This document shows positions 9,099 to 17,800 of a DNA stretch of 53,260 bases, one piece after another. Source of the stretch: Saprospiraceae bacterium (GTDB taxonomy: Bacteria; Bacteroidota; Bacteroidia; Chitinophagales; Saprospiraceae); NCBI GenBank assembly GCA_020848995.1, contig JADLHA010000004.1:1-53260 (forward strand), read 5' to 3'. The notes under the pieces are model-generated. The model was not told where the DNA came from and did not search any database. It saw only the letters and a program-made list of their open reading frames with translations. The stretch's first letter is position 1. Every line of letters starts with the position of its first letter. Made by a program: the position numbers and the translations under genes.

Positions 9099-9106
9099 TA
9101 ATTTTG
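9099..9106 (+). promoter_or_regulatory. Promoter -7 element TAATTTTG
   Basis: Exact match to TAnnTTTG, ending 6 bases before the ATG of the GH3 gene, which suggests a leaderless or very short-leader mRNA. An ATT at 9077-9079 sits 19 bases upstream where TTG would be expected. Confidence 0.5.
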
Positions 9107-9112
9107 TAGCCG

Positions 9113-10615
9113 ATGTCCTTCCGGAAAAAGTTAATACACCGCGTCGCGCGAACACTTACCCACATCCAGCAGCGGGATTACCAGCGCGCGCCGCAATGTC
9201 AAAGCCGCATTTTCCGGCAATTCATCGCCAAGGGAATGGCGACCCGGTTCGGGAGAGAACACGATTTTGCAGGCATTCGCCATTACAGCGACTTTGCGGA
9301 TCGGGTACCCGTGCGGGATTACGAAGATCTAAAGCCCTGGATTGACGAGATTCGCAAAGGCGCAAAAGACGTACTTTGGCCTGGGCAGCCACGGTATTTC
9401 TGCAAAACCTCAGGAACCACTTCTGGAGCCAAATACATCCCCATCACCCTGGAGAGCATGGGCAACCAGATCCGGTCTGCGAGGACAGCTCTATTTCATT
9501 ACATCAGCAGAACTCCGGATACCGATGTGTTTGGCGGTAAGATGTTTTTTCTTTCGGGGAGTCCACGACTGGATCAGGAAGGCATCATTCCGGTTGGAAG
9601 GTTGTCCGGGATTGTAAACCACGAAATTCCATCCTGGTTCCAGTCGAATAAGCTACCGGATTATGCCTTAAATTGCATTGAACCCTGGGAAGCCAAAATC
9701 GATGCACTGACCGATTTCGTTTTGGGGCAGGATATCCGGGTGATCAGTGGCATTCCGCCCTGGGTGCAGATGTTTTGCGAGCAACTGCTGCTCAAGACCG
9801 GAAAAGACAACTTGAGTCAACTGTTTCCCAGACTAGAATTGTACGTCCACGGTGGCGTCAACTACACCCCATACGGCGGCCGGCTGCGCAGCCTCTTTGG
9901 CAAAGACATAGCCTTGTTGGAGACTTATCCGGCCAGCGAAGGCTTTATTGCCTTCCAGGACGACGAAGGCGACCCTGGGCTTCAGCTCGTTGTTAACGAC
10001 GGCATCTTTTATGAATTCATTCCCAAATCGGAGGTCCACCTGCCCAATCCCAAGAGGCTCCAGTTGACCGGCGTGTCGACCGGCGTTGACTATGCGGTAG
10101 TGCTCACGACCAACGCCGGACTTTGGTCATACCTGATCGGCGATCTGGTGCGATTTACTTCTCTGAATCCCTACAAAATAGTGGTGAGCGGTCGCATCAG
10201 CCAGTTCATTTCTGCGTTCGGGGAGCACGTCATCGGTTCAGAGATCGACCAGGCCATCCGTTACGCCCAACAAGCCCACCAATTTGATTTTGTTGAATTT
10301 ACCGTAGCCCCTCAAGTCAGCCCGTCGGACAACAAGCACCCCTACCACGAATGGTACATCGAGTTTGCGGAGATTCCCAGGAACCTGCACGAAATCGCAC
10401 TGACCATCAACAGCCGGTTGTGCGAGCTCAACAGTTATTACAAAGACCTCATCGACGGGAACCTGCTCGACACCCTGCGCATTCGCCCCGTGAGGAAGAA
10501 TGCCTTTTTGAATTACATGAGACGGGTTGGGAGGCTGGGCGAACAGTTCAAAGTACACCGCCTGAGTAACGACCGGCACGTTGCCGACGCACTGGCCAAC
10601 GATATCCTGCCCTAA
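9113..10615 (+). CDS. GH3 auxin-responsive promoter family protein (acyl-adenylating enzyme)
   Basis: Members of this family adenylate carboxylic acids and, in plants, conjugate them to amino acids; bacterial substrates are not established. The 500-residue protein has the phosphate loop TSGTTSGAKYIPIT (99-112), a central YxASEG-like adenylation motif (TYPASEGFIAF), and a later GDLVRF motif followed by a small C-terminal lid. Length matches bacterial members. It stands alone after the repeat element and has its own promoter. No neighbour suggests a substrate. Confidence 0.9.
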   Translation: MSFRKKLIHRVARTLTHIQQRDYQRAPQCQSRIFRQFIAKGMATRFGREHDFAGIRHYSDFADRVPVRDYEDLKPWIDEIRKGAKDVLWPGQPRYFCKTSGTTSGAKYIPITLESMGNQIRSARTALFHYISRTPDTDVFGGKMFFLSGSPRLDQEGIIPVGRLSGIVNHEIPSWFQSNKLPDYALNCIEPWEAKIDALTDFVLGQDIRVISGIPPWVQMFCEQLLLKTGKDNLSQLFPRLELYVHGGVNYTPYGGRLRSLFGKDIALLETYPASEGFIAFQDDEGDPGLQLVVNDGIFYEFIPKSEVHLPNPKRLQLTGVSTGVDYAVVLTTNAGLWSYLIGDLVRFTSLNPYKIVVSGRISQFISAFGEHVIGSEIDQAIRYAQQAHQFDFVEFTVAPQVSPSDNKHPYHEWYIEFAEIPRNLHEIALTINSRLCELNSYYKDLIDGNLLDTLRIRPVRKNAFLNYMRRVGRLGEQFKVHRLSNDRHVADALANDILP

Positions 10616-10737
10616 ACCCGGGTCCGGGAGCACACTTGCCCCCCGCATTTTGCGTTAAGATTTGGCGACATCCGGTCCGGTGGGCCCCTCCAGGTCAACC
10701 GGGACCGTCTAAAATCGCCGAATTTGGTGTTATTTCG

Positions 10738-10745
10738 TATCTTTG
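10738..10745 (+). promoter_or_regulatory. Promoter -7 element TATCTTTG
   Basis: Exact TAnnTTTG match ending 8 bases before the chosen bamD ATG (10754). It also argues against the earlier possible start at 10724, which would lie upstream of the transcription start. Confidence 0.55.
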
Positions 10746-10753
10746 CGCCCTTC

Positions 10754-11587
10754 ATGAGTAGACTTTGCACATTGGCCTTTTGTGTAACCGTTTTTGCTGG
10801 TTCCGGCTGTAAGTCCAGCTTCGAAAAAATGAGGACCAGTGGAGACCCCGTTGCGATCCTTCAGGCGGCTGATCAATACTATGATGCAAAAGACTTCAAC
10901 CGCGCACGTGGTCTATACGAAATCGTCCTTACGGCTTTTCGCGGACAGCCCGAGGCCGAGGAGATTTATTTCCGCTATGCGAATGCCCATTTTGCTTTGA
11001 GGGAATACGATCTATCCAATTATCTGTTTAAGAATTTTGCAAATACCTTTTCCAACAGTCTTAAAAAAGAGGAAGCGGAGTTTTTGTCGGTGTTGTCTTT
11101 TTATAAGATGGCACCAGGCTACCGCCTGGACCAGTCGTCGACGATCAAGGCCATCGACGGGTTTCAGCTTTTTATCAACACCTATCCCAATTCGGACCGG
11201 GTTGCCGAATGCAATCAATTGATCGATGCATGCCGGTCCAAGCTGGAGCAAAAAGCTTTTGAGTCTGCGCGGTTGTATTACGACATGGAGCATTACCAGT
11301 CCTGCGTGCGCTCACTTCAAAACCTGCTGGCGGATTTTCCTGAAACGCCCAACGACCGCGAAGTCAGGCTGTTGATGTCGCGAGCCGCTTTCCAATTGGC
11401 AGAGCGGAGCATTTTTGAAAAACAAAAAGAGCGCTACGAAGAAGCCGCTGCCATCGCCGAAGAATTTCTCAAACGTTACCCCACCGGGAAGCAACGTTCA
11501 GAAGTGAAGACCATCCTTCAAAAAATCCAACGCAAACTAAAATCGACGAACTATGACGGATATCAAAACGCAAGTGCAGGGAATTAA
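10754..11587 (+). CDS. bamD: Outer-membrane protein assembly factor BamD
   Basis: BamD is the essential lipoprotein of the BAM complex that inserts beta-barrel proteins in the outer membrane. The 277-residue product has a lipoprotein signal ending in a Ser-Gly-Cys lipobox and then TPR-like helical repeats, with conserved stretches such as AADQYYDAKDFNRAR and YPNSDR typical of BamD. The start at 10754 gives the compact signal peptide and lies just after the promoter. The end overlaps the next gene by 35 bases. The order bamD, rpoZ, coaBC is a recurrent Bacteroidota arrangement, by memory. Confidence 0.9.
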   Translation: MSRLCTLAFCVTVFAGSGCKSSFEKMRTSGDPVAILQAADQYYDAKDFNRARGLYEIVLTAFRGQPEAEEIYFRYANAHFALREYDLSNYLFKNFANTFSNSLKKEEAEFLSVLSFYKMAPGYRLDQSSTIKAIDGFQLFINTYPNSDRVAECNQLIDACRSKLEQKAFESARLYYDMEHYQSCVRSLQNLLADFPETPNDREVRLLMSRAAFQLAERSIFEKQKERYEEAAAIAEEFLKRYPTGKQRSEVKTILQKIQRKLKSTNYDGYQNASAGN

Positions 11588-11897
11588 TCCCAATGTCAAA
11601 GCGCGAAACATTCAGGAATTCATCCGCGAGACCGGGAATATTTACGAAACCATCAATGCACTGGGCAAGCGGGCGAACCAACTGACCAACGACATCAAGA
11701 ACGAGCTGAAAGAAAAACTCGAAGAATTTGCAACCCAGTCCGACACGATTGAAGAAGTGCAGGAAAACAAAGAGCAAATTGAAATTTCCAAGTTTTACGA
11801 AAAGCTGCCGAATCCTGCTATCATTGCAACGGAGGAATACCTCTCTGGTAAGCTGTCCATGAGCTACCGCGGGGAGACCCCCGAAGCTGAATCCTGA
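11553..11897 (+). CDS. rpoZ: DNA-directed RNA polymerase omega subunit (Rpb6-like)
   Basis: Omega helps assemble and stabilise RNA polymerase. This 114-residue protein has the Bacteroidota form: an N-terminal helix with TGNIYETINALGKRANQL (the omega/Rpb6 core), an acidic coiled helix, and the tail QIEISKFYEKLPNPAI-ATEEYL. It overlaps bamD by 35 bases in a different frame. Identification rests on the core motif and on gene order. Confidence 0.88.
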   Translation: MTDIKTQVQGINPNVKARNIQEFIRETGNIYETINALGKRANQLTNDIKNELKEKLEEFATQSDTIEEVQENKEQIEISKFYEKLPNPAIIATEEYLSGKLSMSYRGETPEAES

Positions 11898-12006
11898 TTG
11901 GGCTTCATGAAACCTCATCTCAGGACTACCGTGCATCGGAGGTGGTCTCCGAATACCGGATGTTCCGTTTTTCATATTGGACCAATGCGCTTTTGACGTG
12001 GATGCC

Positions 12007-13206
12007 ATGCCTTTTAGCAATCGGAGGATCCTTCTTGGCATAACCGGTAGCATCGCCGCTTACAAATCTGCCATCTTACTGCGCCTGCTCGTAAAGGGCG
12101 GGGCTGAAGTTCAGGTCATCCAGACCGAAGCCGCAAGGGATTTCATCGGCCCCCTTACGTTGGCGACCCTCAGTGGCAAACCCGTACTTTCCGAAATGCA
12201 CCTCGACGATCAATGGGCCAATCACGTAGCCCTTGGGCATTGGGCTGACGCATTGCTGATCGCACCTGCAAGTGCAAACACTTTGGGGAAGATGGCGCAT
12301 GGCCTGGTAGACAACCTGCTCACCGCTGTGTACCTCTCCGCCAAATGCCCCACCCTCGTTGCCCCTGCCATGGACGCAGACATGTGGGATCATCCGGCAA
12401 CCCAGGACAACCTCAGCATCCTGAGTCGCCACGGTGTCGTCGTATTGCCGGTCGGCGAAGGCCCACTGGCCAGTGGCCTGGAAGGTCCCGGGCGACTCGC
12501 CGAACCCGAACACATCGTCGAAGAACTCCAAGCTTTTTTCCAACGGGACACCTCCTTGGCGAAAAAAAAAATCCTGATCACGGCGGGTCCGACGCATGAG
12601 GCCATCGATCCCGTCCGCTTCATCGGCAATCACTCCTCCGGAAAAATGGGCATCCGGCTCGCGGAGGAGGCCTTGCGCAACGGTTATGAGGTGGTGCTCG
12701 TTTTAGGACCCAGCTCGGAGCCCACCCCGGTTTCCAACCGATTGAACTTAGTGCGGGTGACCAGCGCTCTTGAGATGCAGGAGGCCGTGAGGCAGCACCT
12801 GCATGCGACCGATATTTTTATCCTGGCGGCGGCCGTTGCGGACTTTCGCCCCGACGTACCCGCAGCTCAAAAAATCAAAAAGGAGGGTCGTCAGTCCCTG
12901 GCCCTCAACCTCGTTGCGAACCCCGACCTTGCGGCTTGGATAGGCAACAATAAGAAGCCCCATCAATTTTTGTGCGGCTTCGCCCTGGAAACCGAAAACC
13001 TGGTGGAAAATGCCCGCGCCAAGATGGACAAGAAAAATATGGACCTCATCGTTATCAATTCGCCCAACGATGCCCAATCCGCCTTTGGTTACGACACAAA
13101 CAAAATTGCCATTTTGGACAAATCCGGAAAATTGATTTCCTTTGAAAGGCAATCCAAAAACGATGCTGCCCGTGCTATATTACAGGCAATCGCTGAACGA
13201 CTTTAA
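12007..13206 (+). CDS. coaBC: Bifunctional phosphopantothenoylcysteine decarboxylase / phosphopantothenate-cysteine ligase
   Basis: CoaBC makes 4-phosphopantetheine for CoA. The 399-residue product has an N-terminal flavoprotein domain (GITGSIAAYK 11-20, His73, ASANT 88-92, PAMD 120-123) and a C-terminal synthetase domain (TAGPTHEAIDPVRFIGNHSSG and DxAAAVADFRP-like motif). The residue aligned with the E. coli active-site Cys158 is Ser156 in ASGLEGPGR. ATG 12007 gives the canonical start (MPFSNRRILLGITGS); a TTG at 11977 is less likely. It works with coaX (4217) in the same pathway. Confidence 0.92.
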   Translation: MPFSNRRILLGITGSIAAYKSAILLRLLVKGGAEVQVIQTEAARDFIGPLTLATLSGKPVLSEMHLDDQWANHVALGHWADALLIAPASANTLGKMAHGLVDNLLTAVYLSAKCPTLVAPAMDADMWDHPATQDNLSILSRHGVVVLPVGEGPLASGLEGPGRLAEPEHIVEELQAFFQRDTSLAKKKILITAGPTHEAIDPVRFIGNHSSGKMGIRLAEEALRNGYEVVLVLGPSSEPTPVSNRLNLVRVTSALEMQEAVRQHLHATDIFILAAAVADFRPDVPAAQKIKKEGRQSLALNLVANPDLAAWIGNNKKPHQFLCGFALETENLVENARAKMDKKNMDLIVINSPNDAQSAFGYDTNKIAILDKSGKLISFERQSKNDAARAILQAIAERL

Positions 13207-13210
13207 CGCT

Positions 13211-14125
13211 ATGGTTAAGATTTTCCTGCCCACTTGTCTCTTTGTAGTGCTTGCATCGGTTTGCGCCACCGGGCAGGAACTGGATGCTACGGTTCGCGTA
13301 ATTGCTCCCAACCTGGGCCTGAGCGACAAGTCCATCGTTTCCCAGCTCGAACGCAACGTAAAAGATTTTCTCAACAACCAGCAATGGACCCAGGATGTGT
13401 TCGAACCCGGAGAGAAGATCAAGTGCAATTTTCAGATTGTGATCAGTGCAGACCGCGGAGACAATAACCTACTGATCGATCTTTCGGTACAATCTTCCCG
13501 ACCCGTTTATCATTCCAACTACGACTCGCCCATGCTGAACGTCAGCGACAAGGGCATTCCCGTTCAATTTGACCCTTACAAAAACCTCGAAAATTCGCGC
13601 GAGACCTACTACGACAACTTGTCGGCTGTACTCACTTTTTACGCCTACCTCATCATTGCCCTCGACTACGACAGCTACAGCCTGGAAGGCGGTGAGCCTT
13701 ACCTGCAGTTGCTAAACACCATGCTGAATGGCTTGCCTTCGAATGTCAGGGCCTCCGATGATGCCTGGTCTCCAGCCAGTGACAAGCGCAACAACCGTTA
13801 TTTCATCATTGAAAACCTCACCAATCCGCGCATGAAGTTGTTCCGCCGCGCATTTTACGAATACCATCGCCAGGGACTCGACTTGTTTGCTGAAAATGCA
13901 GAACGCGCTAGGGCTACTCTCACATCTGCTGTTGGGGACATCGGGACCAGCAATGCCAATTATCCGGATACGTACTTCATTAAAATTTTCGGTTTCACCA
14001 AGCAGCAGGAGATCATCGAGATCTATAAACAGGGCACCCCGGAAGAGAAAAAGCAGGTGCGCGAAATCATGACCCGTCTTGATCCGGCCAACAGCAGTCA
14101 ATACAACAATCAACTCAAATCCTGA
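13211..14125 (+). CDS. DUF4835 family periplasmic protein
   Basis: A 304-residue protein with a signal peptide (residues 1 to about 20, ending ATGQ) and the pattern ELDATVRVIAPNLGLSDKSIVSQLE, which I associate with the Bacteroidota family DUF4835, regularly found after coaBC. The chosen ATG (13211), 4 bases after the coaBC stop, begins the signal peptide; an in-frame ATG at 13142 lies inside coaBC. Function unknown; the link to bamD suggests envelope biology, which is inference only. Confidence 0.85.
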   Translation: MVKIFLPTCLFVVLASVCATGQELDATVRVIAPNLGLSDKSIVSQLERNVKDFLNNQQWTQDVFEPGEKIKCNFQIVISADRGDNNLLIDLSVQSSRPVYHSNYDSPMLNVSDKGIPVQFDPYKNLENSRETYYDNLSAVLTFYAYLIIALDYDSYSLEGGEPYLQLLNTMLNGLPSNVRASDDAWSPASDKRNNRYFIIENLTNPRMKLFRRAFYEYHRQGLDLFAENAERARATLTSAVGDIGTSNANYPDTYFIKIFGFTKQQEIIEIYKQGTPEEKKQVREIMTRLDPANSSQYNNQLKS

Positions 14126-14141
14126 TCCGCCAACCGATCCC

Positions 14142-14726
14142 ATGAAGAAGAGGAACATTGCCATATTCGCCTCCGGTAACGGTACCAATGCCCTCAGGCT
14201 CATCGAGTACTTCAAAAACCATCGCGAGGTTGCTGTGGGGCTCGTAGTCAGCAATTCCAATAAAGCGGGGGTGATCCACATTGCCCGCCAGCACAACGTT
14301 CCCGTATCCATCATCAATAAAACCCTGCTGGCAAACAATGGCTTCATGACCTCGCTGCTGAAACTCTACGACATCGATTTCATCGTGCTTGCTGGGTTCC
14401 TGCTGCTCGTGCCCCCTTTCCTGATCAAGGCATTCGACAGAAAGATGATCAACATCCACCCTGCCCTGCTGCCGCGGCACGGTGGCAAAGGCATGTTTGG
14501 ACTTGCTGTCCATCAACAGGTAATCGACGAGGGGGATCCCGAAACGGGCATCACCATCCATTACGTCAACGAGGTGTACGACCAGGGTAAGGTCGTTTTT
14601 CAGGCACGGTGTGCGGTCGAAAAGAAAGAAAGCCCAGAAAAATTGCAAAAGAAAGTCCAGGAACTGGAGCACAAACACCTTCCGGAGTGGACGGAAAAGC
14701 TCGTACTCCAAACGCGATTTCTCTGA
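14142..14726 (+). CDS. purN: Phosphoribosylglycinamide formyltransferase
   Basis: PurN transfers a formyl group from 10-formyl-THF to GAR in purine synthesis. The 194-residue product has the phosphate loop SGNGTN (11-16) and the catalytic residues Asn104 and His106 in NIHPALLPRHGG and Asp147. ATG 14142 is 16 bases after the DUF4835 stop; the frame is open further upstream but would overlap that gene. It complements purH at 2718; the two are in separate transcription units. Confidence 0.93.
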   Translation: MKKRNIAIFASGNGTNALRLIEYFKNHREVAVGLVVSNSNKAGVIHIARQHNVPVSIINKTLLANNGFMTSLLKLYDIDFIVLAGFLLLVPPFLIKAFDRKMINIHPALLPRHGGKGMFGLAVHQQVIDEGDPETGITIHYVNEVYDQGKVVFQARCAVEKKESPEKLQKKVQELEHKHLPEWTEKLVLQTRFL

Positions 14727-14802
14727 TCGGACCAATGGCATTGGCGGTTCTGCACCCTACCACCGCCATTTTATTTACCTTAGTGTTTCTTTATTTGCAC
14801 AC

Positions 14803-17800
14803 ATGGGTAGATTTCTCCTTGTTTTGTACATCACCGCATGGCTTCCCCTTTCCGGTCAGGGCCAGGGCTGTGCCGGTCTAAACGCAGATGCAGGACCCGA
14901 CCAGTTCAGTTGCGATCCCACCAACCCACCGCAGCTGCAGGGGAGTTATTCCGGAACGCCAGACAAATATTACTGGACGCCTGGCAACTACCTCAGCGAC
15001 CCGAATGCGACGGATCCGACGGTGAACGCCCCCGCTGGAAAATACACCTTCACGTTTACTGTGGAGGCCATGTCGTCGATCAATCTGATCAGCAACGGCA
15101 ACTTTGAAGCAGGCAATTCCGGATTTACCCATGAATACAGCTACGGCTTTCCCGGTGGAACGTTTGGTCCGGGCTGGCTCAGCGTGGGAACCAATCCACT
15201 TGGATACAACGGCTCCTGGGCTCCCTGTGGCGACCACACGAGTGGCAGTGGCAACCAGCTCATCGTCGACGGCCACACATCCGCCAATGCAAAAGTCTGG
15301 TGTCAGACGGTATCCGTTTCACCGGGTAAAACCTACCTGGTTCGCTTCTATGTGCAAAGTGTGTTTCCCGCCGCGCCTTGCCAACTCAATGTGCTTGCCA
15401 ACAACGTTTCCTTCGGCACGGTCCAGGGAGGTGCCCTGTGTGACTGGCAGAGTTTTGAAGAATGTTTTAAAGCCACTTCCGCAAGCGTAGAGATCTGCAT
15501 CCGCGAAACTTCGGGGATAGGATATGGCAACGACTTCGCCATCGACGACATCGAAATGTACGAAAAGTGTATGGATACCGACGAGGTTGTGGTTGAGGTG
15601 GTCGATCTAAAGGCACAGGCCGCCATCCCCCAGCCCCCCCGCTGCGCATCGGACGTATTTGACCTCAACGCACTCGGATCATCGACAGGTCCTAACATCC
15701 GCTACGAATGGCGTTCCGACGGAGGGACCATCGTTTCTTCATCAGGGCTTACGGCCAAAGGCAAAGGGCGCGGAACGTATTACGTCAAAGTAATCTATCA
15801 GAACGGCAACGTCTATTGCGAGAAAGAAGCTGAGGTACAAGCTGATCCCTCCGATGATCTCGAAGGGCTTCTCGAAGTCGAAGGCATAGCCAATTGCAAC
15901 TCCGACACCATCGAGTTGCGAGGGAGTGTGATCAACGGAAGTGGAGATTACACCTACCATTGGATTCCAGCCAACAAAATCCACCGGGGTCTGAACGAAC
16001 CAACCGCCTACGTCACCGAGGCGGGACTTTACAAACTCGTCGTCATCGATAAGCAGTCGGGTTGCGAGATCCAGCTCCAGGAAGTGGTTGCCTCCGATAC
16101 GACCAAGCCCAAAGTAGAAATTTCCGCCGACAGCCTGATTAGCTGTAAAAACCCGTTAGCTACCCTTGCCAGTACCCCCTTTGACACGAGCCGGTATCTG
16201 TACGAGTGGACCCTTCCTGACCTCACGCTCATTCGCAATGCCGATACGCTTCATGCCGCAGACACCGGGCTTTACCTGTTGCGTGCTACCGACAAATTCA
16301 ATAAATGCTATACGGAAACATCGCATGTGCTGCGCGCGGATACCACAATGCCCCTGGTGGCCCTGGGACCTGATGGCATCATTGATTGCCGCAACGAGGA
16401 ATTCCTGGTCCACGCACAAGACACGGGCACTGCCGGCACATCCCGGTATGTCTGGCTGCTTCCCACCGGACCATTGCCCCCTGATTCTGTCCTTGTGGAT
16501 CAGCGCGTCTCTCAGGGAGGATGGGTTGTGCTTACCGCCATCAACAATACGAACGGTTGTTCGCACACGGACAGTCTGTTCGTCGCAGATGTACGAAAAT
16601 TACCAGCCGCAATTGCAGGAAAAACCGACACACTCAACTGCTCAAAAACCCAACTTCAGCTCGACGGCAGCGCCAGCACCTCTGATTCGACAAAACTTGG
16701 GTGGTTTACGTACACGGGTAACATTATCGGTGATACCACTACGGCCTTCCCCAACATCGACAAGCCAGGTTGGTATTTTCTCCGGGTAACCGACACCACA
16801 AACCAATGCCGGCAAATCGATTCGGTTTTTATCCATCAGGATACCACCAGACCTTCGGCTGTGCTCGATGCAGAAACTACGTTCCGCTGCTCCGATACCC
16901 TGCGCTGGCTCGATGGAAGCGCGTCTTCATCCGGTGCATCGATCCGGTATTTGTGGCTCACCTCCGATGGAAGCATTGCATCCGGTCAAGGAACGCCAAA
17001 CATTTCCGTGAAGGGTCCGGGTCGTTACTTCCTCATTGTGGACAATCTGACGAACGGGTGTTCGGACACTGCAGAGATGCTCGTCAAGCCCGATCTGGGG
17101 GCTCCCACAGCACAGATAGATGTTCCGGATACCATTACCTGCAGCCTTCGCTCTGTTCAATTGAATGCAACCACTTCTTCACCGACCGGGAACCCGGTGC
17201 GCTTTGAATGGAAAGCAGACAGCGGGCAAGCGATCCAAAATGACCACACGCTCAGTCCCCAGGTAGATCGCGGCGGGTATTACACCCTTATCGTTACGGA
17301 TACGGTCAATGGGTGCAGCACGACCGTGCAGGTATTGGTGAGCGTGGATACCCTGTCTCCTTTGGCCGATGCGGGCGCAGACGCCATCTGGAACTGCGCA
17401 AGCCGTGTACTCCTGCTCGATGGCGCAAATTCCCAGGGTACACATGCGCTCAATTATACCTGGAGTACTTCTGACGGACGATTTTCAGGAAGGACCGATC
17501 AGCCACAAGCGAACGTCACGTCACCGGGAAGCTACCTGCTTACCGTGCGGGATGTGCGGACGGGATGCTACGCCATTGACAGCATCGCCGTCATCGCCGA
17601 TACCATCTACCCGGTTGTACGCATCGCCCTTCCCGACACCTTAAACTGTAAAGTGACTTCGCTTGTACTTGACGGTTCCGCATCCGGTTCCGGAACGCGG
17701 ATTCGCTATGAGTGGACGAGCAGCAACGGCCAGCTTTCCGGCAACACCATGCTTCCGGTCGCCACGGCCATTCGCGGAGGTACTTATTCCCTGTTGATGG

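Noticed and set aside
8793-9101. Plus frame through the tandem repeat
   Set aside because: Its protein is just the translated 41-bp repeat with a different frame in each unit; not shared by the other copy of the element.
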